Assembly: GCA_015063805.1 (NCBI GenBank)
Contig: SVTK01000006.1
Location: forward strand, 1 to 64,000
DNA from: Oscillospiraceae bacterium
GTDB lineage: Bacteria > Bacillota > Clostridia > Oscillospirales > CAG-272
Reading direction: 5' to 3'
Length of the DNA stretch: 64,000 nucleotides
Below, one piece after another: positions 57,183-64,000 of this stretch. The notes beneath the pieces were generated by a model, which ran no database searches, was not told where the DNA came from, and saw only the letters and a list, made by a program, of their open reading frames with translations. Every line of letters begins with the position of its first letter. Position 1 is the stretch's first letter. Made by a program: the position numbers and the translations under genes.

Positions 57183-58990
57183 AACGATATTTATGTCGGG
57201 GACTTACGGTCCTGCTGTTGGCGGGGCTTTTGGCGGGCTGCGGCCCGGTGTCGAATGAAGGGCCCGCGCCCGGGCCGGTGACGCCCGGGGTATCTGCCGA
57301 GAGTGAGCAGCTGCCGTTTGTCTTCACCGAGGCTGACGGGGAGATGTTTACTGATCGGGATATGCGCAGTCAGTACGGCAGCGGTACCCGGGTGACCCTG
57401 GCGGGAAAAACTGCATCGGCCGACGGGGACGGTGTCCGCATCAGCGGCTCAACGGTGGTTGTGACAGGGGAAGGGACGTACATTTTCTCTGGTACGCTGG
57501 ATGACGGCATGATCGCGGTGGAGGCCGGCAGCTCGGACAAGGTGCAGATCGTGCTGGCGGGCGTGTCGGTGACCAGCTCGACTTCGGCGGCGCTGTATAT
57601 CCGAGAAGCGGACAAGGTGTTTGTGACCCTGGCTGAGGGGAGTGACAATCTGCTGGCAAATGGAGGCAAATTTGCCTCGGCGGAGGACAGTAAGATCGAC
57701 GGCGCGGTTTTCTCCCGACAGGATCTGACCTTCAACGGCACGGGGCGGCTTACCGTAACCTCTCCTGCCGGGCACGGCATTGTCTGCAAGGATGACCTGG
57801 TGCTCACCGGCGGGCTTTATGCCGTTACCGCCGCTTCCCACGGGCTGGATGCCAACGACAGCATCCGCATCGGCCCGGCGGACATGGTGATCACCTCGGG
57901 CAAGGACGGCATTCATGCCGAGAATTCCGATGATGCCGAGCTGGGCTTTGTATATCTTTCGGGAGCAAGGCTGAACATCACATCGGAGGGGGACGGCATC
58001 AGCGCCGGCTCCACCCTGCAGGTGATGCAGGGGGATATTACGGTACTGGCGGGGGGCGGTCACGGCAACGGAACCAAGGCCACCTCTTCCGGCTGGGGAA
58101 GCTTCCCCGGCGGCCGTCAGCCCGGTGGATTTTCTTCCCCCTCTTCCTCCTCGGACAGCACCAGCATGAAGGGGCTGAAATCCGGGGGCAATATGGGGAT
58201 CTTCGGGGGAACGGTTTCGGTGGATGCCGCCGACGATGCCCTCCATGCCAAGGCTTCTCTTATCGTCGCCGATGGCACGCTTGCCCTGGCTACGGGGGAT
58301 GACGGGCTTCACGCCGACGAAAATCTCGATGTGACGGGGGGGCAGATCTCCATTTCCCAAAGCTACGAGGGGATGGAGGCGACGCACGTCCATGTGACGG
58401 GGGGCGAGATCACCCTGTCCGCCGACGATGACGGCGTGAATGCGGCCGGGGGTACCGATGCCAGCGGCAGCTCCGGCGGGCGTGACGGTATGTTCGGTGC
58501 GCCTGCGGGCTTCGGCAAGCCCGGAGGCGGCAAGCCGGGGGGAGCCGGGGGAATGTCTGCTTCTACGGGAAGTGTGACCATCTCCGGCGGCAAGTTGTAT
58601 ATCAAATCCAAGGGAGACGGAATCGATGCCAACGGCACTTTGACCATTTCCGGCGGGCACACCACGGTGGTGGGGCCTGCAGTGGGAGATACGGCGACAT
58701 TGGACTATGATGTGAGCGGTATGATCACCGGCGGAACTTTTATCGGCACCGGCGGGCAGGGTATGGCCCAGTCCTTCAGCACTGCCGAACAGGGGGTCAT
58801 TGCCCTGCGGGTGGGCAACCGCGAGGCGGGGACGGAAATTGCCTTGACCGACGGAGCGGGGAATGTGCTGATCGCCCACGCCCCCGAACTGCCCTTTGCG
58901 GTGGTGATCCTCAGCAGTCCCGAGATTGTTTCGGGGCAGACCTACCGCCTGACGGTGGGAGATACTGCGGCGGAGGTCGCAGCCGAATAA
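57179..58990 (+). CDS. Cthe_2159-like beta-helix lipoprotein
   Basis: 603 residues from ATG 57179 overlapping the previous stop; GGGAAGGAG lies upstream. Lipoprotein signal (LLAGLLAGCGP). The body has many turns of a right-handed parallel beta helix with repeated DDGLHADENLDVTGG/DDGVNAAGG-type motifs, matching the Cthe_2159 carbohydrate-binding family (acidic polysaccharide and calcium binding). A Gly/Pro/Ser-rich insert (GFGKPGGGKPGGAGG) interrupts the helix. Probably a surface adhesin or polysaccharide-binding protein. Confidence 0.8.
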   Translation: MKRYLCRGLTVLLLAGLLAGCGPVSNEGPAPGPVTPGVSAESEQLPFVFTEADGEMFTDRDMRSQYGSGTRVTLAGKTASADGDGVRISGSTVVVTGEGTYIFSGTLDDGMIAVEAGSSDKVQIVLAGVSVTSSTSAALYIREADKVFVTLAEGSDNLLANGGKFASAEDSKIDGAVFSRQDLTFNGTGRLTVTSPAGHGIVCKDDLVLTGGLYAVTAASHGLDANDSIRIGPADMVITSGKDGIHAENSDDAELGFVYLSGARLNITSEGDGISAGSTLQVMQGDITVLAGGGHGNGTKATSSGWGSFPGGRQPGGFSSPSSSSDSTSMKGLKSGGNMGIFGGTVSVDAADDALHAKASLIVADGTLALATGDDGLHADENLDVTGGQISISQSYEGMEATHVHVTGGEITLSADDDGVNAAGGTDASGSSGGRDGMFGAPAGFGKPGGGKPGGAGGMSASTGSVTISGGKLYIKSKGDGIDANGTLTISGGHTTVVGPAVGDTATLDYDVSGMITGGTFIGTGGQGMAQSFSTAEQGVIALRVGNREAGTEIALTDGAGNVLIAHAPELPFAVVILSSPEIVSGQTYRLTVGDTAAEVAAE

Positions 58991-59021
58991 AGGTGCGCTT
59001 GGCGTACCGAAGGAGAAGTGT

Positions 59022-59951
59022 ATGAAGAAATACCTCTGGGGCTTGCTTTACAGCCTTGGTTTGGCGGTATTTACTGTTTATCTGCTGCTGGATACCTTTG
59101 TGATTGCCCGGGTTTATGTGCCGGCACCCGAAGAGGTGCCCGAAACCAAGGTCACGGGGGAGATGCTGGACATCGGCATCGGGGATACGCCCGAAACCGA
59201 GGCTGAGCCGATTTCGGCGATGGTCACTGACAGCCTCTATGTGGACGAACAGATTGCCATTGAGATCACCCGGCACCGCTGGGACAATTCCGACGTGTAT
59301 GTGGCCGACATCCTGCTGATGTCGCCGGAATATCTCAAGACCGCCCTGGCCAAGGGCGTTTACGGCAAAAATGTGACCCAGACCACCTCCGAGATTGCCG
59401 AGGCAAACGGCGCGATTCTGGCGGTGAACGGCGACTACTACGGCTCCCGGGACAGCGGCTATGTTCTGCGCAACGGTGTGGTTTATCGCGCCGCCGGCAA
59501 ACGGGGGCGGGATGTACTGGTGATCGGGGAGGACGGTGTATTTTCTATCGGCCAGGAGGGGGCGGTTACGGTCAAAGCCATGCAGAGCGCAGGGGCGCGG
59601 CACGTACTGTCCTTCGGCCCGGTTTTGCTGAAGGACGGAGAGGTAGCTGTGCCCGCGCGGGGACTGAGCGGCCACGCCACCAAGCGCAATCCCCGCACCG
59701 CCATCGGCATGGTGGAGGAGCTGCACTATGTCTTCGTCACGGTGGACGGCAGAACCGCCAAAAGTGCGGGGCTGACGGTGCAGTCTCTGGCGAAGTTCAT
59801 GGCTACCCTTGGGGTACAGACCGCCTATAATCTGGACGGGGGCGGCTCGGCAGCCATGTTTTTCAACGGGCAGGTGGTCAATCGGCCCACCTATGACGGA
59901 AAGGTGATTGAGGAGAGGAAGGTGAGCGACATTGTCTACATCGGGTATTGA
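59022..59951 (+). CDS. Phosphodiester glycosidase (NAGPA-domain) family protein
   Basis: 309 residues with an N-terminal membrane anchor (LGLAVFTVYLLLDTFVIA) and a NAGPA/DUF2233 domain: AILAVNGDYYGSRDSGYVLR, GPVLLKDGE, NPRTAIGMVEELHYVFVTVD and YNLDGGGSAAMFFNG. Relatives cleave or modify phosphodiester-linked sugars in exopolysaccharides or wall polymers. AAGGAGAA precedes the ATG. It lies 31 bases after the beta-helix protein gene. Confidence 0.85.
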   Translation: MKKYLWGLLYSLGLAVFTVYLLLDTFVIARVYVPAPEEVPETKVTGEMLDIGIGDTPETEAEPISAMVTDSLYVDEQIAIEITRHRWDNSDVYVADILLMSPEYLKTALAKGVYGKNVTQTTSEIAEANGAILAVNGDYYGSRDSGYVLRNGVVYRAAGKRGRDVLVIGEDGVFSIGQEGAVTVKAMQSAGARHVLSFGPVLLKDGEVAVPARGLSGHATKRNPRTAIGMVEELHYVFVTVDGRTAKSAGLTVQSLAKFMATLGVQTAYNLDGGGSAAMFFNGQVVNRPTYDGKVIEERKVSDIVYIGY

Positions 59952-60342
59952 TCGAGTGCGGCCCCGGGCGGCGGTGGTCGCCCGGCGGTATTTGTGTGCC
60001 GCGGCCTTTTCCCTGCTCTTGGGCGCAGTCTATACCTGCTTTGGCAATGGCGTTTACTCGGCTCATATGCTCCTTGCCTTTGTTTTCCCGCTGGCGGGAG
60101 GCGCGGCGGTGTTCGGTGTGCTGTCCCGCCTGGGGGAGAGGGCGTATCCGCCCCCGTGGGCAGAGCGGCTCTACCGCTGGGGGATCGCGGCGCTGACCCT
60201 GGGCAGCCATGTGCATGGGGCGCTGGAGATCTACGGCACCGAGAATACCATGACCGCATGGTACTGGTGGATCGGGGGGCTCTTGGCGGAGATCGGCGTG
60301 GCCATTTATGCGGTGCGGATGCTGACCCGCCGCGGGGACTGA
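59932..60342 (+). CDS. Small hypothetical membrane protein
   Basis: 136 residues beginning with TTG 59932, about ten bases after AGGAAGG and overlapping the NAGPA gene by 20 bases. Three to four hydrophobic segments (LCAAAFSLLLGAVYTCFG, WWIGGLLAEIGVAIYAVRM). Family not recognised. Overlap implies translational coupling to the upstream gene. Confidence 0.6.
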   Translation: MSTSGIDRVRPRAAVVARRYLCAAAFSLLLGAVYTCFGNGVYSAHMLLAFVFPLAGGAAVFGVLSRLGERAYPPPWAERLYRWGIAALTLGSHVHGALEIYGTENTMTAWYWWIGGLLAEIGVAIYAVRMLTRRGD

Positions 60343-60349
60343 TAAGAGA

Positions 60350-60386
60350 AAGGAAGGATGTGCTGGCGCACATCCTTCCTTTTTCG
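60350..60386. terminator. Terminator between convergent genes
   Basis: AGGAAGGATGTG-CTGG-CGCACATCCTTCCTTTTT. Confidence 0.8.
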
Positions 60387-60387
60387 T

Positions 60388-61527
60388 TTACTCCTCTCCG
60401 ATGCGGATGGGGAAGCCGTTGACCTCCACGCCGGCTTCGGCGCGGATCATGATGTATTTTTCCCCGTCGATGATGCGGGTCTGCACCAGGTCGCTGGCCT
60501 CGGGCTTGACCCGGATGACCACGTCGGGGGTGGTGACGTCGAACCGTTTTTTGTCTACCAGGTTAGCGGGGGGAAGTTCGGTGCCCACGCCGAAGGCGCG
60601 GTCGTAGTTTTCCCCGAAGGCGGTGACATGGGGCTCGTCCACGCCGCAGTCCTCGAGGAGGCCTGTGATCATGCGCTTGGACACCATGGGGCGCTCGTCC
60701 TCTTCGTCGCGTTTGGCGGGCTTGAACTCGGCCAGTACGCAGATCTGCTCATGGACGGTTTGTGCTACCTCATAGCTGCAGGCCTCTCCCACGCTCTCGG
60801 CTAGCACTGAGGCAAAGGTTTCCTTCTGCACGGCGGCAGGGGGAGGAAGCTCACCGTCAAGGACGGCCGACACGAAATCGGTGTGATTGTCGGCGGTGTC
60901 GCGGGTGTAGTAGAGGGCTTCGTAGATGTTGGCGGCACGGCGGTCAAAGGCGGGGAACATAAAGCCCAGGGCCGGCGCGCCGATGACCTGATCCCCGGTG
61001 AGGCTGCAGAAGCGGTTTTCCTCTGCCAGATATCCCAGGGCGGGGCGGGTCTGCTTGATGGGGCAGAGTGCGCAGACAAAGTAGCGGAAGGTTTTGGTGG
61101 AGTCTTCGTCCTTCTCGCCGTCGGCGCGATAGCCTGAGTAGTCATAGCTGTCGGCGGCTAAGAGGATCATGTAGCTGCCCTCGATGGCGGTATTGGCAAT
61201 CACTGCTTCGTAGAGGGCGGTGACGGCGGCCTCATCCTCAAGCGCTGTGTCCCGCAGGGCGGTAAGGCGGCGGTGATGCTCACCCTCCAGTACCTGTGCG
61301 GTGGAGAAGGCCACGGGGTGGAGGTTCTTGTTTTGGGTGCCTGAGAGGACCTTGCGCAGGATGGTGAGCAGTTCCTCGGTCTCCTCCTCACGCATCAGCC
61401 CAAGGGACTGATTGAAGGTGGCGGAGATCTGGTGGGCTTCGTTGACAAAGCAGCCGCGGATGCGGGAGATGCTGGTTTTCTCCGGGCGGAAGCGGCGGCG
61501 GATTTCGGCAATATCTTTGGTGGTCAT
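60388..61527 (-). CDS. DUF4317 family protein
   Basis: 379 residues from ATG 61527 with AAGGAG upstream; the ORF start at 61578 has none. Begins TTKDIAEIRRRFRPEKTSIS and includes IRGCFVNE, FVCALCPIK and the KRMITGLLEDCGV segment, all typical of DUF4317, a family common in gut Clostridia with unknown function. No membrane segment or signal peptide. It stands alone between two operons. Confidence 0.85.
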   Translation of the reverse strand: MTTKDIAEIRRRFRPEKTSISRIRGCFVNEAHQISATFNQSLGLMREEETEELLTILRKVLSGTQNKNLHPVAFSTAQVLEGEHHRRLTALRDTALEDEAAVTALYEAVIANTAIEGSYMILLAADSYDYSGYRADGEKDEDSTKTFRYFVCALCPIKQTRPALGYLAEENRFCSLTGDQVIGAPALGFMFPAFDRRAANIYEALYYTRDTADNHTDFVSAVLDGELPPPAAVQKETFASVLAESVGEACSYEVAQTVHEQICVLAEFKPAKRDEEDERPMVSKRMITGLLEDCGVDEPHVTAFGENYDRAFGVGTELPPANLVDKKRFDVTTPDVVIRVKPEASDLVQTRIIDGEKYIMIRAEAGVEVNGFPIRIGEE

Positions 61528-61568
61528 GAAATTCTCCTTGTGGATTGGTATGGCGGACTCTGTGAAAT

Positions 61569-61597
61569 ATGATAGCACAATTTTCTGCGGTTTGCAA
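61569..61597 (-). promoter_or_regulatory. Promoter of the DUF4317 gene
   Basis: Minus strand: TTGCAA, 17 bases, TATCAT, about 42 bases before the start at 61527. Confidence 0.65.
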
Positions 61598-61621
61598 GGG
61601 GGTGCGCGATTTTGCCCCGAC

Positions 61622-61650
61622 TTGACAAATGGGGAAAAATATGATATTCT
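61622..61650 (+). promoter_or_regulatory. Promoter of the ABC exporter operon
   Basis: TTGACA, 17 bases, TATTCT. The leader to 61825 is about 170 bases long and holds GGGGTCGTGACCCC and GTCCTCC...GGAGGC hairpins; no known riboswitch is recognised in it. Confidence 0.6.
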
Positions 61651-61825
61651 AATGTAGCCTTTGTTCCGTCCGTCGGGGAGCGGTCCTTTCTGTGTCGGGA
61701 TCGCTTGTCGAAACTGCGGGGCGGGGTCGTGACCCCGATTGCGGCGTCCTCCATTCCTGTGTTGGAGGCGGCGGGAGAGGGGAACGGTACGTTATATCTT
61801 CACCTTGTATTACTTGAACGGAAAC

Positions 61826-63640
61826 ATGAAAAAACAATCGAAATCACAACTTATTCTCACTTTCCTGCGGGGATGCCGGCGGTATTTTGCCCTGAGCATC
61901 TTCTGCGCGGTGGGGGTGACCCTGACCGACCTGCTCAGCCCGCAGATCGTCCGCTTTGCGGTGGACTCGGTCTTCGGCCGTGAGCCGGTGGATCTGCCTG
62001 TGCCTGCCCTGGCGCTGGTGGAGGCGGTGGGGGGCGTGCCCTACCTGCGGGAGCACCTGTGGCTGATTGCGGCGGCGGTGGTGACGGTATCTGTCTTCGC
62101 CCTGCTCTTTCAGTACGGCTTCCAGGTTTTCAACGCCATGGGGGCCGAGCATCTGGTGCGCTCCATGCGGGACACCATTTTTGCCCACATTGAGCGGCTT
62201 CCCTTTGCCTGGCACATGAAGCAGCAGACGGGTGACATCATCCAGCGCTGCACCTCTGACGTGGATATGCTCAAACGGTTCATGTCGGATCAGATGACCT
62301 CCCTGTTCAAAACCGTGCTTCTGTTGGTGCTGTCCCTGACCTTCATGTGCTCCATGAATCTCAAGCTTTCCATCATTGCCATGGTTTCCATTCCCCTGAT
62401 TCTCTGTGCATCGGTCTTCTTCCACCGGCGGATCCGTCGGGGCTTTACCGAGTGCGACGAAAACGAGGGCAAGCTGTCGGCCATCGCCCAGGAGAATCTC
62501 ACCGGGGTACGGGTGGTCCGCGCCTTCGGCCGTGAGGCCTACGAGCGTGAGCGCTTTTCCCAACAAAATCAGCATTACACCTCCCTGTGGATGAAGCTGA
62601 ATCTGGTCTTCTCTGGCTATTGGGGGGCGGCAGATCTGGTTTCGGGTCTGCAGGTGATGCTCATTGTGACCCTGGGGGCGGTGTTCTGCGTCAAGGGAGA
62701 GATGACGGCGGGAAATTACCTGGCCTTCATCTCCTACAATGCCATGCTGACCTGGCCGGTGCGCCACCTGGGACGGATGCTGTCCGAGATGAGCAAGGCC
62801 GGGGTGTCGCTGGGGCGCATTGCCGAGATCATGTCGGCCGAGCCCGAGCGGGATGTAGAAGGGGCGCAGGAGCCCCCGCTTGACGGGGACATTGTCTTTG
62901 AACACGTCAGCTTCGGCTATGACGGGACCCCCGAACTGCTCCACGATATTTCCTTCACCGTGCCCGCGGGGGGAACCCTGGGTATCCTCGGGGGCACCGG
63001 ATCGGGGAAATCCACCCTGGTCTATCTCCTCTGCCGCCTCTACGATCTCGCTCCCGACAGCGGGCGGATTACCATCGGCGGGGTGGACATTGCCGAAATG
63101 TCGGCGGCCCACCTGCGGCGGGGCATCGGCATGGTGATGCAGGAGCCCTTCCTCTTCGCCCGCACCCTGCGGGAAAACATCGGCATTGCCCTGGAGGAGG
63201 GGACGGACAAGGATTCCGTCATCCGTGCCGCCGCCGAGACCGCAAGCCTGCATGACACCATCGAGGGCTTCACCGACGGCTACGACACCCTGGTGGGTGA
63301 GCGGGGCGTGACCCTCTCCGGCGGACAGAAGCAGCGGGCGGCCATTGCCCGCGCCCTGGTACGGCCTACCCCGATCCTGGTGTTTGACGATGCCCTGTCT
63401 GCGGTGGACACCGAAACCGATGCCCGGATCACCGCCGCCCTGGCCGCGCGCAAGGATGACTCTACCCGGATCTACATCTCCCACCGCATCACTACCCTGA
63501 TGCACTGTGACCGCATCCTGGTGCTGGAGGGCGGGCGAATCGCCCAGTACGGCTCCCATGCCGAGCTGATTGCCCGAGAGGGGCTCTACCGCGATATTTA
63601 CCGCATTCAGACCGATCGCAGCGAGGAGGTGGAAGCATGA
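61826..63640 (+). CDS. ABC exporter, fused permease-ATPase (first half-transporter)
   Basis: 604 residues from ATG 61826; upstream codons of the longer ORF lie in a hairpin-rich leader. Six membrane helices in the first ~320 residues, with QTGDIIQRCTSDVDMLKRF typical of the exporter coupling region. ATPase motifs: Walker A LGGTGSGKSTLVYLL, Q-loop MVMQEPFLFARTL, signature LSGGQKQRAAIAR, Walker B ILVFDDALSAVDTETD. The aspartate (FDD) replaces the usual Walker-B glutamate, as in the degenerate-site half of heterodimeric exporters. The partner gene overlaps by ATGA. Confidence 0.88.
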   Translation: MKKQSKSQLILTFLRGCRRYFALSIFCAVGVTLTDLLSPQIVRFAVDSVFGREPVDLPVPALALVEAVGGVPYLREHLWLIAAAVVTVSVFALLFQYGFQVFNAMGAEHLVRSMRDTIFAHIERLPFAWHMKQQTGDIIQRCTSDVDMLKRFMSDQMTSLFKTVLLLVLSLTFMCSMNLKLSIIAMVSIPLILCASVFFHRRIRRGFTECDENEGKLSAIAQENLTGVRVVRAFGREAYERERFSQQNQHYTSLWMKLNLVFSGYWGAADLVSGLQVMLIVTLGAVFCVKGEMTAGNYLAFISYNAMLTWPVRHLGRMLSEMSKAGVSLGRIAEIMSAEPERDVEGAQEPPLDGDIVFEHVSFGYDGTPELLHDISFTVPAGGTLGILGGTGSGKSTLVYLLCRLYDLAPDSGRITIGGVDIAEMSAAHLRRGIGMVMQEPFLFARTLRENIGIALEEGTDKDSVIRAAAETASLHDTIEGFTDGYDTLVGERGVTLSGGQKQRAAIARALVRPTPILVFDDALSAVDTETDARITAALAARKDDSTRIYISHRITTLMHCDRILVLEGGRIAQYGSHAELIAREGLYRDIYRIQTDRSEEVEA

Positions 63641-64000
63641 AAAAGCGCAACGAAACCAAGCACGTCTCCCTGCGCTGGTTCGGCCTGCCTCGGGTGTTCC
63701 CCTACCTGAAGGCCTACCGCTTCTACTACCCGGTGATGATTATCATGGCCCTGTGCGGAACGGTGGCCGATATTTGCCTGCCCCTGTTCCAGCGGTATGC
63801 TTTGGACAATTTCATCGGTCAGGGCGTGCTGGACACCCTGGGGATCTTCATCCTCTGCTATGTGCTGACGCTTCTGTTCCAGCTGACGGTGAACTTTATT
63901 TCCACCTACATCGGCAGCTGTGTGGAGATGTGGGTTGGCCGTGATCTGCGGCAGTCGGCTTTCAACCACCTGCAGACCCTGTCCTTCTCCTTCTTCAATC
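63637..64000 (+). CDS. ABC exporter, second half-transporter (partial)
   Basis: Starts at ATG 63637 overlapping the previous stop, with GAGGAGG upstream, and runs off the window after 121 codons. The visible part is the first membrane domain (VMIIMALCGTVADICLPLFQ, RYALDNFIGQGVLDTLGIFI, LTVNFISTYIGSCVEMWVGR). It should supply the ATPase site with the catalytic glutamate and pair with the first half as a heterodimer of the BmrCD/TM287-288 kind. Confidence 0.85.
   Translation, partial: MKKRNETKHVSLRWFGLPRVFPYLKAYRFYYPVMIIMALCGTVADICLPLFQRYALDNFIGQGVLDTLGIFILCYVLTLLFQLTVNFISTYIGSCVEMWVGRDLRQSAFNHLQTLSFSFFN

Noticed and set aside
1-64000. CRISPR array, prophage or insertion sequence
   Set aside because: No regularly spaced short repeats, no cas genes, and no transposase, integrase or phage structural genes were seen in the translated frames.

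Overview
The window looks like a chromosomal segment of an anaerobic, low-GC-lineage but fairly GC-rich Firmicute, most likely a gut Clostridia/Oscillospirales-type bacterium. Support: strong Shine-Dalgarno sites, sigma-A promoters that almost all have exactly 17-bp spacers, two T-box leaders, a glmS ribozyme and a TPP riboswitch, many XRE-TPR regulators, a siroheme/4Fe-4S reductase, a DUF4317 protein and a fRMsr. This is inference; no 16S gene is present and no search was run.

Layout. 1-640: start of a leftward gene and two palindromic repeat elements. 640-9.2 kb: three XRE-TPR regulators of one family, a lipoprotein polysaccharide deacetylase, a membrane lipase-like hydrolase, a sugar-phosphate isomerase-like enzyme, and a decayed HAD/GrpB relic. 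8.8-10.9 kb: a small XRE repressor divergent from a SipW-type exported beta-helix protein, with a palindrome inside the promoter. 10.9-18 kb: two consecutive T-box operons. The first (specifier read as UUC, Phe) makes a phenylacetate-CoA ligase and a double-ACT protein. The second (read as CUC, Leu) makes a MaoC hydratase, a 2-isopropylmalate-synthase homologue lacking the catalytic motifs, and a fusion of a xylose-isomerase-like TIM barrel to an acyl-CoA synthetase. The pair fits starvation-induced salvage of carboxylic acids into amino acids and is the most unusual content here.

18-30 kb: a MerR-like protein, a siroheme reductase divergent from a BtuFCD/FecBCD-like ABC transporter (fully overlapping promoters), two chromate-transporter halves, a leftward operon of a membrane protein and two tandem MutS-like ATPases, then a Gfo/Idh/MocA oxidoreductase, fRMsr and GNAT genes. 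30-36 kb: PlsC-type acyltransferase divergent from a LysR regulator, then lipoprotein, MBOAT and DHHW/AlgX-like genes for surface-polymer acylation. 36-40 kb: hexosamine cluster (left-handed beta-helix acyltransferase, glmM, glmS) with the glmS ribozyme between glmM and glmS. 40-48 kb: Ca-type P-ATPase, a fourth XRE-TPR protein, and the rpmG-secE-nusG-rplK-rplA operon, then a YmdB-like phosphoesterase and an ECF S-component.

48.3-56 kb: tRNA-Trp followed by a complete thiSFGHEDC operon under a TPP riboswitch, bracketed by two roughly 330-bp imperfect direct repeats. The left repeat carries a truncated copy of the gene that is intact in the right repeat, which suggests the thi cassette arrived or was rearranged beside the tRNA. 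56-64 kb: a membrane protein, a Cthe_2159-like beta-helix lipoprotein, a NAGPA-domain protein, DUF4317, and a heterodimeric ABC exporter cut by the window end.
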